NCBI RefSeq assembly: GCF_002214505.1
Contig: NZ_CP015103.1
Coordinates: 186,001 to 250,000 of the forward strand
Direction of reading: 5' to 3'
DNA: 64,000 nucleotides
Source: Thermococcus siculi
Lineage (GTDB): Archaea; Methanobacteriota_B; Thermococci; Thermococcales; Thermococcaceae
Positions 1 through 7,607 of this stretch are shown here, piece by piece. Made by a program: the position numbers and the translations under genes. Within the stretch, counting starts at the first letter, position 1. Each line of letters starts with the position of its first letter. The notes under the pieces were generated by a model. It saw only the letters and a list, made by a program, of their open reading frames with translations, ran no database searches and had not been told where the DNA came from.

Positions 1-752
1 GCTTCATGGCCCTCCCCTTTGGAAAGAGAACCTCCCAGCTATACATCGACCCTCTCACCGCCAAGAAGTTCAGGGACGCATTCCCGCAACTTGAGAGGAA
101 CCCCAACCCCTTCGGAATCTTCCAGCTGCTCGCCTCCACGCCGGACATGGCGACGCTCACAGCTAGAAAACGCGAGCTTGAGGACTACCTCGACTTAGCT
201 TACGAGTTCGAGGAGAGGCTCTACACCAACATCCCCTACTACGAGGACTCCCGCTTCCAGGGCTTCCTCAGTCAGGTGAAAACCGCCAAAGTCCTCCTCG
301 ACTGGATAAACGAGGTTCCGGAGACGAGAATTTACGAGACGTACAACATAGACCCCGGTGACCTCTACAGAATCCTTGAATTAGCGGACTGGTTGATGTA
401 TGCCCTCATAGAACTCTACAAGCTCTTCGAGCCGAAGGACGACGTCCTCCAGTACCTCCGCGACCTGCACCTGAGGCTGAGGCACGGGGTCAGGGAGGAA
501 CTTCTCGAGCTGGTCAGGCTGCCCAACATAGGCAGGAAGAGGGCGAGAGCGCTTTACAATGCCGGCTTCACGACGCAGGATGCCATAATGCGCGCAAAGG
601 TCAGGGATCTCCTCGAGGTGGAGGGCATAGGTATCAAGGTTGTGGAGGGTCTCTTCAGGTACTTCGGAGTCGAGATGCCTGGAAAGGTCAGAGAAGCCGG
701 AAAGAAAGCTGAGACCAGAAAGAAGGGCACGCTGGATGCCTTTCTTAAGTAG
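1..752 (+). CDS. hel308: ATP-dependent DNA helicase Hel308 (Hjm), C-terminal part
   Basis: Partial gene: the reading frame is open at the left edge (first whole codon at base 3), so the RecA-like motor domains lie outside the window. What remains matches the ratchet domain 4 and the C-terminal helix-hairpin-helix domain of Hel308, a Ski2-family 3'-5' helicase that remodels stalled replication forks. Two HhH turns are visible, LPNIGRKRARALYNAGF and VEGIGIKVVEGLF, in the last third. The extreme C-terminus, TLDAFLK, resembles a PCNA-interacting peptide (hydrophobic residue, two residues, aromatic), which fits the PCNA partnership reported for Pyrococcus Hjm. The internal ATG at base 6 is not the real start. 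Confidence 0.9.
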   Translation, partial: FMALPFGKRTSQLYIDPLTAKKFRDAFPQLERNPNPFGIFQLLASTPDMATLTARKRELEDYLDLAYEFEERLYTNIPYYEDSRFQGFLSQVKTAKVLLDWINEVPETRIYETYNIDPGDLYRILELADWLMYALIELYKLFEPKDDVLQYLRDLHLRLRHGVREELLELVRLPNIGRKRARALYNAGFTTQDAIMRAKVRDLLEVEGIGIKVVEGLFRYFGVEMPGKVREAGKKAETRKKGTLDAFLK

Positions 753-797
753 GGGCTAACTTTTTAAATCCCCCAATTTTATCCGGGCGTGGGCACT

Positions 798-1355
798 ATG
801 ATAATCATCGTGACTGGAATGCCTGGTTCGGGAAAGAGCAGGATCGTTCACGAGTTCGAGAGGAGAGGTTTTCCCAGCGTTTCTATGGGGGACGTCGTGA
901 GGGAAGAAACTGCAAAGCGCGGTCTGGCACTCACGAAGGAGAACGTGGCCAAGGTCAGCATAAGATTGAGGCAGGAGCTTGGCCAGAACGCGGTCGCAAA
1001 GCTAACCGTTGAGAAGGTCAGGGAACTGCTGAGGGAGAGCGATGTGGTCGTCATAGACGGTGTCCGCTCACTCGACGAGGTCGGAACCTTCAGGGGCGCT
1101 TTTCCGGACGAGGAGATAATCATCATCGCAGTCCACACACCGCCCCACACCCGCTTCGAGAGGCTCAGGGCGAGGGGCAGGCACGATGACCCCCAAACCT
1201 GGGAGGACTTCGAGGAGAGGGACTGGAAGGAGCTGAAGTTCGGCATAGGCAACGTCATAGCGATGGCCGACTACATGCTCGTCAACGACGGCTCAAAGGA
1301 AGAGTACGAAAAGAGGGTAAACCGGCTCGTGGACAGGATCCTAACCGAGCATTGA
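798..1355 (+). CDS. UPF0200 family P-loop nucleotide kinase-like protein
   Basis: A 185-residue archaeal P-loop protein of the UPF0200 family, related to dephospho-CoA and adenylate kinases; the physiological substrate is not established. A Walker A motif GMPGSGKS is at residues 7-14, and a DGVRSLDEV segment in the middle fits the strand of a kinase-like fold. The ATG at 798 is preferred over the upstream GTG at 789 because family members begin directly with the beta-strand leading into the P-loop. The gene follows hel308 by 45 bases in the same direction, and its end overlaps the convergent ZIP transporter gene by 15 bases. Confidence 0.85.
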   Translation: MIIIVTGMPGSGKSRIVHEFERRGFPSVSMGDVVREETAKRGLALTKENVAKVSIRLRQELGQNAVAKLTVEKVRELLRESDVVVIDGVRSLDEVGTFRGAFPDEEIIIIAVHTPPHTRFERLRARGRHDDPQTWEDFEERDWKELKFGIGNVIAMADYMLVNDGSKEEYEKRVNRLVDRILTEH

Positions 1356-2150
1356 GTCCAGGAAGAGCATGACGTAGAAGCCCACGAAAAAGCCGAGGGT
1401 TACGAGCGTCTGGTTCTTTTCTCCCCTGTATATCTCCGGTATCATCTCCTTCACCGTGACGTACAGCATCGCGCCGCCCGCCATGCCTAAGCCGTACGGT
1501 AAAAGCCAGCTGAAGAGCGTGAAGAAGTACGCTCCAACAAGAACCATCGCCATCTCCGCGAAGCCGCTCAGGACGCCCATGGCTATCGGTGTCAGGCGCT
1601 TCTTCTGTATCGCCGCCAGCGGGAGGGAAACAACAGTTCCCTCGGGAAAGTCCTGGATGCCAATCGCTATCGTCGTGACGAGACCGACCTCGAGGTCGTA
1701 GACCAGCGAGGTTCCGACGGCGAGGCCCTCTGGCAGGTTGTGGATTATCACCGCTATGACGAGGAGCCAGGCCTTCCTCAGTTTATCCTTCATGGCCTTG
1801 GGGCCTTCGTAGCCCTTGACGAGGTGCTCGTGGGGCAAAAAGCGGTCTATCGCGTAGATCAGCAATACTCCGAGGGCTATGCCAACCCCTGCGGGGGAGA
1901 ATGAACCCGTGCTCTCTATGGCCGGAAGGATGAGCGAGGTGAAGGACGCCACTATCATAACCCCTGCGGCGAAGCTGAGGGAGAAGTCTATCCCTCCCTC
2001 GGGGAGCCTCTTGGCGAATATGGCCACCATGGCTCCGAGGGACGTCATTATTGCCACGAACAGGCCCGCGTAGAAGGCGACCCACATTATCTCGCCATTG
2101 GAGACGCCGAGAATCCACTCCGCGAGCCTGGTTATGAAACTCTCTAACAC
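1341..2150 (-). CDS. ZIP family metal transporter
   Basis: A 269-residue integral membrane protein of the ZIP family (ZupT/GufA-like), which imports Zn2+ or related divalent metals. It has about eight hydrophobic segments. The two signature metal-binding helices are clear: HNLPEGLAVG near residue 138 and the paired IQDFPEGTVV near residue 165, supplying the His, Asn/Asp and Glu ligands of the binuclear site. A loop with HEH (residues about 107-109) could bind metal in the cytoplasm. It is transcribed leftward from a promoter facing the UPF0201 gene. The exact metal cannot be read from sequence. Confidence 0.9.
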   Translation of the reverse strand: MLESFITRLAEWILGVSNGEIMWVAFYAGLFVAIMTSLGAMVAIFAKRLPEGGIDFSLSFAAGVMIVASFTSLILPAIESTGSFSPAGVGIALGVLLIYAIDRFLPHEHLVKGYEGPKAMKDKLRKAWLLVIAVIIHNLPEGLAVGTSLVYDLEVGLVTTIAIGIQDFPEGTVVSLPLAAIQKKRLTPIAMGVLSGFAEMAMVLVGAYFFTLFSWLLPYGLGMAGGAMLYVTVKEMIPEIYRGEKNQTLVTLGFFVGFYVMLFLDSMLG

Positions 2151-2222
2151 TGTTAGGCCACCCTAATTATTTGGGCGGTTGGGTTTATAAGGTTTCTTCC
2201 GACCTTATCCCGGTGAGAAAAT

Positions 2223-2636
2223 ATGGAGCTGTTTGAGGAGGTTGAGGTCGAGGCCCACGTTTACCCCACCGAGGACGTGGAGAAGGTAAAGAGGGCCATG
2301 CTGAACTTAGTCCATGATCTTGAGTTCGAGGCCTTTGACAGAGGGGATTACATCATCCTCACCGGGAAGACGAGGAGCAGGAAGGCTTTGAGCAGGCTCT
2401 ACGAGCTGTTCCGCGGACAGGCGATACTCGACACGGCCCGCTCATTTTTGGAGGAGGGATACTTCGGCGAGGAGATAATCATCAGGGTGAACAAGCAGGC
2501 CGCTTATGCCGGTGTTGTGAACTTCAACGAGGAGTCTCCTCTCGGCCCGATAACGATAATAATCCGCACGAGGGACCCGCAGAAGCTGATGAAGTGGCTC
2601 GCGCCGAGGACGAAGGACGGGGTTCCGATAGAGTGA
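2223..2636 (+). CDS. UPF0201 (DUF54) RNA-binding-like protein
   Basis: A 137-residue protein of the archaeal UPF0201/DUF54 family, whose structures resemble ribosomal protein L5-like folds and are presumed RNA-binding; the function is unknown. Recognition rests on the N-terminal pattern [12 protein letters not shown] and the segment with ILDTARSF. A ribosome binding site GGTGAG lies just before the ATG at 2223. A TATA-like GGTTTATAAGG is near 2181-2191, so it has its own promoter, divergent from the ZIP gene. It is convergent with the ABC permease gene, with a T-rich tract between. Confidence 0.85.
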   Translation: MELFEEVEVEAHVYPTEDVEKVKRAMLNLVHDLEFEAFDRGDYIILTGKTRSRKALSRLYELFRGQAILDTARSFLEEGYFGEEIIIRVNKQAAYAGVVNFNEESPLGPITIIIRTRDPQKLMKWLAPRTKDGVPIE

Positions 2637-2659
2637 GGGAGAAAGACAAAAAGAAAAGT

Positions 2660-3943
2660 TCACTCGCTCTTCTTTCTCTTCCTGCCCCAGCTCACCTGCG
2701 CCGTCATTATCCTCTCGCTGGAGAACAGCCTGGCGGTGGCGTAGAGAGTCAGGAGCGCCACCAGAGCCAGGTAGAGCAGGCTCAGCAGGAGTGGCCCGTA
2801 GTCGCTTAGGAGTACGTAGCGATAGTCGATCACCGGGTGGGTGAAGGGTATCGCGAGCAGGACGTACTTGACCACCGTGGGGAGGTCGTTGATGTCGGTG
2901 TACATCAGCAGGAAGGCCGGAAACGCGAGGGGAAGGATAACCGCGCTGACGAGGGTGGTGGCGCTCTGAACGTCCTCCGCAAAGGTCGCCACTATCATGG
3001 CCAGGCTGAGGGCGATTATTATCGTCGTGAACACCACGAGGGCAAAGAGGAGCGCCCCAGTGGGGGTAACAACGAGGCCCAAGTCCTCCAAACTAACCCC
3101 GCTCGAACCAAGCCCGAAGGAACCCATGTAGTACTTCATGCCCACCATGTAGGCTATCGCCGCGACGAGGCCCATCATCGCCGTCCCGAATATCTTCGCC
3201 CCGACTATGTGTGTCCTCGGAACCGGCAGGGTTAGGAGCGTTTCGAGCGTCTTGTTCTCCTTCTCGCTCGCTATCGCCCCGGCGGCCATCTGGGAGGTTA
3301 TCATTACCATCATGAAGACAATGAGCGGTATTGTGAACGCCTGGGCCGCTATGACGCCCGAAACCACCGTTGGAGGAACGTCGACAACGTTGTCATTTAT
3401 GACCGACCTGCTGATCGTGGTTATCGGCTGGAGTATGGCGTCCGGGTTGGAGGCCCCGAGGTTCTTCACCTTTATCTTGGCTATCTCGTCGCTGAGAACC
3501 TGAAGGACGGCGTTTATCCTGCTCTCGCTCACGCTCTCCTTTACCCCCGCCCCCACGCTCATGAAGATGCCGTATATCTCGACGGTGGCCGTTTCGTTTG
3601 CCTTCAGCTTAGCGGTGAAGTCTGGAGGAATGACGACGAGGACGTTCTGCTTTTCCTCGACTGCCTTTTGAATGGCTTCGTCTATCGAACTCGCGTTCAC
3701 CACGGTCACGGTCACGTTCGGGGTGACCTCCAGGGCCTTTATCAGTATTCTACCGTACTCGCCGTTGTCGAAGTTAACTATTGCCACGTTGGTGGCTTCT
3801 TGCGCCTGCTCCATGCCGACGCTCACGGCCTTCCCCATGACCGGGAGGAGTATTAGCGGCACTATGACGAGGCCAAAGACGAGCTTCTTGTCCCTGAAGA
3901 GATTCTTCAGCTCCTTCATCGCCATTACCCAGAAGTCGCTCAT
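2660..3943 (-). CDS. ABC-2 type exporter permease (NatB-like)
   Basis: A 427-residue ABC-2 family permease with the NatB layout: an N-terminal cytoplasmic helix ending FRDKKLVFGL, one membrane segment (about residues 20-40), a large outside domain (about 45-190), then five or six membrane segments. The motif AGAIASEKENKTLETLLTLP (about residues 221-240), typical of this permease family, is present. The start overlaps the end of the ATPase gene by 4 bases, so the two are translationally coupled. Together they should form an exporter of unknown substrate (sodium, lipid or peptide are all possible). It is the last gene of the XRE/DUF2178 operon. Confidence 0.88.
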   Translation of the reverse strand: MSDFWVMAMKELKNLFRDKKLVFGLVIVPLILLPVMGKAVSVGMEQAQEATNVAIVNFDNGEYGRILIKALEVTPNVTVTVVNASSIDEAIQKAVEEKQNVLVVIPPDFTAKLKANETATVEIYGIFMSVGAGVKESVSESRINAVLQVLSDEIAKIKVKNLGASNPDAILQPITTISRSVINDNVVDVPPTVVSGVIAAQAFTIPLIVFMMVMITSQMAAGAIASEKENKTLETLLTLPVPRTHIVGAKIFGTAMMGLVAAIAYMVGMKYYMGSFGLGSSGVSLEDLGLVVTPTGALLFALVVFTTIIIALSLAMIVATFAEDVQSATTLVSAVILPLAFPAFLLMYTDINDLPTVVKYVLLAIPFTHPVIDYRYVLLSDYGPLLLSLLYLALVALLTLYATARLFSSERIMTAQVSWGRKRKKSE

Positions 3944-4698
3944 CCGCCCTCACCCCCGATGGGTTCGCTGATGTTCGCTCCCACCGCCGTCATGAAGACC
4001 TCCTCGAGGTTCTCCGCGCTGTACCTGTCCTTAAGCTCCCTCGGCGTCCCGATGTCGACTATCTGTCCCTTGTTTATCAGTGCAACGCGGTGGCAGAGGT
4101 ATTCAACCTCGAGCATGTTGTGGCTCGACAGCAGGAACGTGACCCCCTCCTCCCTCGCGAAGCGCCTTATCATCTGCCTTATGGCATAGGCGTTGACGAT
4201 ATCTAATCCGCTCGCCGGCTCGTCCAGTATGGCCAGCTTGGGCTTCACCATCAGCGCCCTCGCTATGAGGAGCTTTCTCGCCATTCCCTTGGAGTAAGTC
4301 GAGACCTTGTCGTGGAGCCTCTCCCCAAGACCGCTCAGCTCCACACCGAGTTCAAGCATCTCCCTCGCCCTGTCCTCTTCCTTCGCATAGAGCCTCGCCA
4401 TGAACTGCAGGTATTCGTAGCCGGTGAGGTTCTTGTAGGCTCCGGCCTCCTCGGGGAGGTAGCTTATGATCTCCCTGACCCTGTCCGCCTCTTTAACCAC
4501 ATCATGACCCGCTATCTTCGCCGTTCCACCCGTTGGCTTGAGGAGCGTCGAGAGAATCTTCAGGGTGGTGCTCTTCCCAGCCCCGTTGGGGCCGATGAGG
4601 CCGAATATCTCCCCCTCCTTGACCTGGAAGCTTATTCCCTTGAGGGCCTTGACCTTCCCGTAATCCTTCTCCAGATTCAGAACTTCAACCATCGGCAT
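3940..4698 (-). CDS. ABC exporter ATP-binding protein (NatA-like)
   Basis: ATPase partner of the adjacent ABC-2 permease, about 252 residues. It shows Walker A GPNGAGKST, signature STYSKGMARKLLIARAL (the usual LSGGQ replaced by YSKGM, common in NatA/CcmA-type ATPases), Walker B LAILDEPASGLD and the switch histidine in LLSSHNM. The frame stays open to 4749, but the ATG at 4698 is preceded by GGAGGG at good spacing and gives the family-typical start MPMVEVLNLEKDYG, so I choose it. The spacing of about 20 bases from the XRE gene places it in the same leftward operon, presumably under that repressor. Confidence 0.9.
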   Translation of the reverse strand: MPMVEVLNLEKDYGKVKALKGISFQVKEGEIFGLIGPNGAGKSTTLKILSTLLKPTGGTAKIAGHDVVKEADRVREIISYLPEEAGAYKNLTGYEYLQFMARLYAKEEDRAREMLELGVELSGLGERLHDKVSTYSKGMARKLLIARALMVKPKLAILDEPASGLDIVNAYAIRQMIRRFAREEGVTFLLSSHNMLEVEYLCHRVALINKGQIVDIGTPRELKDRYSAENLEEVFMTAVGANISEPIGGEGG

Positions 4699-4717
4699 CT
4701 TTCGCCCTCCCCAGAAA

Positions 4718-4918
4718 TTAATCTCCCTCGTAGATAAAGATTTCCTCAATCGGCATGTTGAAAAAGCGGGCTATCTTGAACGCGAGTTTAAGGGATGGAT
4801 CGTACTTCCCCTTCTCGATGGCTATTATCGTCTGCCTGGTGACGCCTAGGGCTTTTGCAAGCTCCTCCTGTGTTAGGCCCCTCTCTTCTCTCAGCTCGCG
4901 GAGACGGTTCTTCATCAC
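4718..4918 (-). CDS. XRE family transcriptional regulator
   Basis: A 65-66 residue protein that is essentially one helix-turn-helix domain. The segment LTQEELAKALGVTRQTIIAIE is the HTH (about residues 15-35), and the C-terminus is the short IARFFNMPIEEIF dimer-type helix seen in YozG-like repressors. Either the GTG at 4918 or the ATG at 4915 is the start; both overlap the stop codon of the preceding DUF2178 gene. Small XRE proteins next to DUF2178 membrane proteins and an ABC exporter are a recurrent arrangement. The likely operator is the tandem palindrome at 5691-5722 (inference). Confidence 0.88.
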   Translation of the reverse strand: MMKNRLRELREERGLTQEELAKALGVTRQTIIAIEKGKYDPSLKLAFKIARFFNMPIEEIFIYEGD

Positions 4919-5292
4919 ATCACCCTCTCAAGGTAGGCCTTTGAAAGGACGACTACGGCAATCATTGCCCCAAACGGCATCAGGAGGTATTTCGCCATCA
5001 ACACAGCCGTTTCATAATCCTCCGAGACCAGCCAGATGAACTCAAACATAAGTGTGACTATGAGTGCAAGAGAGCCGTAGTAAAAGGCTTTCATGTTTAT
5101 CAGGTCGGTTCTCTCGTCGGTGACTTTCTCAGGCCCCCTGTTGTAGAATTTCTCAAGGCCATAAACGGACAGCACCATGAGTGTAAACGCTGCCGAGGCA
5201 GCCAACGGCTCTTTAACGGTCATGGCAAGGTAGTTCGTGGCAAAAATGCCAACGAATAGGACGATGAAGAGGAGCCATCTGTATGAGATCAT
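4915..5292 (-). CDS. DUF2178 family membrane protein
   Basis: A 125-residue predicted membrane protein with four hydrophobic segments arranged as two pairs. Between the pairs is a charged loop containing KVTDERTDLINMKA, the DUF2178 hallmark (DER followed by a short helix). Function is unknown. It lies immediately after a paralogue (5293-5658), sharing the loop motif and the C-terminal residues RVM, so the two look like a tandem duplication. Translation is coupled: its stop overlaps the start of the XRE gene. The proteins may serve as a membrane sensor or anti-regulator for that repressor, but nothing in the sequence proves this. Confidence 0.8.
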   Translation of the reverse strand: MISYRWLLFIVLFVGIFATNYLAMTVKEPLAASAAFTLMVLSVYGLEKFYNRGPEKVTDERTDLINMKAFYYGSLALIVTLMFEFIWLVSEDYETAVLMAKYLLMPFGAMIAVVVLSKAYLERVM

Positions 5293-5658
5293 TCACATCA
5301 CCCGTTTGTACCAGTACTGGGAGACGAGGAGTACGAATGCACCCACAGCCAGGGGGATGAGGAGCATAGTTGCCGTTTCAGTGTTCCCGTTGCTGTACTC
5401 CCAGAGGTATTCGGCAAAGAGGAGGGCGCTTATCAGGGCGTAGGCGTTCCTCGTGCTCTTGGCGTTTATCATCTCGGTTCTCTCGTCCTCTATCCTCTCC
5501 ACCCGGGAGTTGTAGTACCAGTTAAGGGCGTAGGTCAGCAGGAGGCCCAGGAGGAATATCCCGACCGCAAGCAGGCCTCTTCCCGACTTCATGGAGTAGG
5601 CCAGGCCGATCACAACGCCGGTTATCAAAACCGCGAGCAGGCCTTCGTACTTCCGCAT
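5293..5658 (-). CDS. DUF2178 family membrane protein
   Basis: First gene of the leftward operon, about 121 residues with four membrane segments and the central DUF2178 loop ERIEDERTEMINAKSTRN. The ATG at 5658 follows a GGAGTGAT ribosome binding site; the in-frame GTG one codon upstream is less likely. Its stop codon directly abuts the ATG of the downstream paralogue. The predicted promoter (TTTATA on the minus strand at about 5727-5733) and the palindromic operator overlap its transcription start region, so all five genes down to the ABC permease probably respond to one signal. Function unknown. Confidence 0.8.
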   Translation of the reverse strand: MRKYEGLLAVLITGVVIGLAYSMKSGRGLLAVGIFLLGLLLTYALNWYYNSRVERIEDERTEMINAKSTRNAYALISALLFAEYLWEYSNGNTETATMLLIPLAVGAFVLLVSQYWYKRVM

Positions 5659-5690
5659 CACATCACTCCCCGTAGTGAGCTTTCACCGAT

Positions 5691-5722
5691 GTAAAGTTTC
5701 CTTTACGTAAAGCTTCCTTTAC
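5691..5722. promoter_or_regulatory. Tandem palindromic operator of the DUF2178-XRE-ABC operon
   Basis: Two perfect copies of GTAAAG-N4-CTTTAC sit side by side (5691-5706 and 5707-5722); together they make one larger dyad centred between 5706 and 5707. On the minus strand a TTTATA box is at about 5727-5733, so the expected start site, about 25 bases downstream, falls inside the repeats. This is the position of a repressor site. The XRE protein encoded in the operon is the obvious candidate to bind it (inference from position and symmetry). Confidence 0.75.
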
Positions 5723-5746
5723 ATCCCTATAAACTTTGCCCCAAAG

Positions 5747-5755
5747 TTTTTAAAT
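5747..5755 (+). promoter_or_regulatory. TATA box of tRNA-Leu
   Basis: The sequence TTTTTAAAT is centred about 28 bases before the mature tRNA 5' end, the normal spacing for an archaeal TATA box. The preceding AAAG is BRE-like. Confidence 0.65.
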
Positions 5756-5778
5756 CCACAGGGAAAACCCAGAAACGC

Positions 5779-5866
5779 GCGGGGGTTGCCGAGCCTGGCC
5801 AAAGGCGCGGGATTTAGGGTCCCGTCCCGTAGGGGTTCCGGGGTTCAAATCCCCGCCCCCGCACCA
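5779..5866 (+). tRNA. tRNA-Leu (anticodon TAG)
   Basis: Class II tRNA of 88 bases including an encoded CCA. The acceptor stem GCGGGGG pairs with CCCCCGC at 5856-5862, followed by discriminator A and CCA at 5864-5866. The anticodon stem CGGGA/TCCCG encloses the loop TTTAGGG, giving anticodon TAG, which reads CTA leucine codons. A long variable arm and the T loop GTTCAAAT are present. No intron is seen. Confidence 0.95.
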
Positions 5867-6006
5867 TTGCAAACTTCTGTCCTTGAGGCTTCCATCAAAG
5901 TCATGGTTTTTTTGAAAACTGCATCTTGGGGCTGATTCTCGCGAGATTGCTTCTTTGGGGAGGATGGGACTGTTTACTATGCCCGTATCCCCATCCCGGA
6001 GACTTA
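5867..6006. other. Non-coding stretch after tRNA-Leu with inverted repeats
   Basis: No convincing gene is present. A run of seven T residues near 5905-5912 could end the tRNA transcript. Two structures are visible: a 10-base palindrome TCTCGCGAGA at 5937-5946, and an inverted repeat GGATGGG (5962-5968) with CCCATCC (5990-5996) that could form a hairpin with a 21-base loop. Either could be part of the 3' end of the leftward MFS operon, whose last gene ends at 6007. Confidence 0.4.
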
Positions 6007-6333
6007 TTAACCCATTTTCAGCTCTGTCCTCACGTCTTCGTCGGCGAGCACAACGAGGACGAGCGCGGACAGAAGGGTGAGGGTGAAAGCAGGAAGCGAT
6101 AGCCCCACCATTATCCAGAGGAGGCCGAACAGCATGTCGAGAAGTGCCAGGTAGGCGGAGAGATCAACAATGGTCTCGTGCCCCCTGTGGATGCCGATCG
6201 CGAAGGCCAGATGCACCGTTCCTATGAGTCCGTAGCCGGCTATATCCGAGGGGTCTCCCCCAATTAGGCCGATGCCGTAGAAGAAAAGGGCGAGGAGTGA
6301 GAAAAAGGAAACGATGGCGACTTTAGGCCGCAT
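6007..6333 (-). CDS. Small four-helix membrane protein, unknown function
   Basis: About 108 residues, almost entirely hydrophobic, with four predicted membrane segments. The loop RGHETIVDLSAYLALL after the second segment is the only distinctive feature. I do not recognise a family. The ATG at 6333 is preferred to the TTG at 6339 because GGAG sits seven bases before it. The start lies inside the last codons of the MFS transporter gene, so the pair is co-transcribed and probably translationally coupled; a role connected with that transporter is likely but unproven. Confidence 0.65.
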   Translation of the reverse strand: MRPKVAIVSFFSLLALFFYGIGLIGGDPSDIAGYGLIGTVHLAFAIGIHRGHETIVDLSAYLALLDMLFGLLWIMVGLSLPAFTLTLLSALVLVVLADEDVRTELKMG

Positions 6334-7528
6334 CTCCAAGCTCCTCCACGGGGAGCTTCATTCTGAACGAGGTCAGCAGGAGGAGTATCCCGAGCAGGGC
6401 CATGGCCAGGTATATCACGATGCCCGTGGAGACCCCGCTGACCAGGACGAACATGACGTTCGGTGCAACCGCGTTGGCGCTGTTGGATATCAGACCCAAG
6501 GCGAAGCTGGCCTCGGGGTAGATTTTCTTCGGGTACGCTGCCGGGGCCGTTGTCCAGAAGGCCGGGCCGGTTCCCTGGACGATTCCCGCTATCACGAAGC
6601 CGAGCAGGGCCAGGGTGTAGCTGTTGGCGGAGATGGCCTTCCAGAGGATGAAGAGTCCTATGAACGTCAGCGCGTAGGAGGTGGTCATGACGCTGACTAT
6701 CGCCTTGAAGAGGCCGCGGTTGCTGGTGTTTCTGACCGAGAGCCTGAAGCCGAGGTAGCCCATGATTATCGACCAGAGGCCCATCGAGACCTCAAAGGCC
6801 ACAACGAGGTTGGCGACCTGGCTTCCGCTGAAGTTGACGTTGTGAAGCGTGAAGGAGCCGAGGGTGAAGATTATCCAGAGGGCCGGGAAGAAGGTCAGCC
6901 CAAAGATCCATGTGAATGGCATCTTCCAGACGTTGGCTCCGGATGCCCTGTGCTTCTCCTTGGGTATCTCGAAGTCCTCGACGAAGAACCACCAGAGGGC
7001 GAGCATGATGTACATGACCGAGGCTGAGATGAGGAACGCCATCTTGACGGCATCCCAGTCCGCGTAGCTGTGGGAGGCCCACTTGGCCAGGTTGATCCCG
7101 TATATTCCTCCCCAGAATATACCCGACAGGATTATACCCTTGGCGAAGGGTCTCTCCGCCAGAAAGAGTCTGCCTATCTGGTTGCTGAAGACCGCTATGA
7201 GGGCCACTATGAATCCCTGGAAGAACCTCAGGGCGACTATTCCCCACCAGTTCGGCACGAATGGGATTATGAACTGCGGTATCGCGGCGAAGCTGACTAT
7301 GAGCGCGACGCTCCTCTTGAAGGAACCCTTGAAGAGGCCCGTCCCACCGAGGAGGAACGCGACGAAGAGACCGACGACGTAGGCCGTCTGCTGGTACCCC
7401 ATTGCGGCCTCGGTTATACCGTAGTGAGCTATAACAACGTCCTTGAACTTCTCAAGCATGTGCATCGTTCCAAAGCCCGATGCGACGACGAGAGTGTTCA
7501 TTATCACGGTCAGCCATTTCCTGTCCAT
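6323..7528 (-). CDS. MFS family transporter
   Basis: A 401-residue protein with about twelve membrane segments in the two-times-six major facilitator layout. The loop GLFKGSFKRSVAL between segments 2 and 3 corresponds to the usual MFS motif A region, though the classical GxxxDRxGR is degenerate. A charged loop of about 20 residues near the middle (VEDFEIPKEKHRASG) separates the two halves. Substrate is not predictable. The ribosome binding site GGGGGGAG precedes the ATG, and the gene has its own promoter region between 7529 and 7607. The small membrane protein downstream overlaps it by 11 bases. Confidence 0.85.
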   Translation of the reverse strand: MDRKWLTVIMNTLVVASGFGTMHMLEKFKDVVIAHYGITEAAMGYQQTAYVVGLFVAFLLGGTGLFKGSFKRSVALIVSFAAIPQFIIPFVPNWWGIVALRFFQGFIVALIAVFSNQIGRLFLAERPFAKGIILSGIFWGGIYGINLAKWASHSYADWDAVKMAFLISASVMYIMLALWWFFVEDFEIPKEKHRASGANVWKMPFTWIFGLTFFPALWIIFTLGSFTLHNVNFSGSQVANLVVAFEVSMGLWSIIMGYLGFRLSVRNTSNRGLFKAIVSVMTTSYALTFIGLFILWKAISANSYTLALLGFVIAGIVQGTGPAFWTTAPAAYPKKIYPEASFALGLISNSANAVAPNVMFVLVSGVSTGIVIYLAMALLGILLLLTSFRMKLPVEELGDAA

Positions 7529-7607
7529 TTAACTCCCCCCGTGTCCTGTGACAGAGCTTGCAACAGACAGCGGGATAAAAATTGAACCCGTGAAAAAATG
7601 AGCGGGA

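Noticed and set aside
4699-4749. N-terminal extension of the NatA-like ATPase
   Set aside because: It overlaps the XRE gene in another frame and lacks a ribosome binding site, whereas ATG 4698 has GGAGGG and fits the family start.
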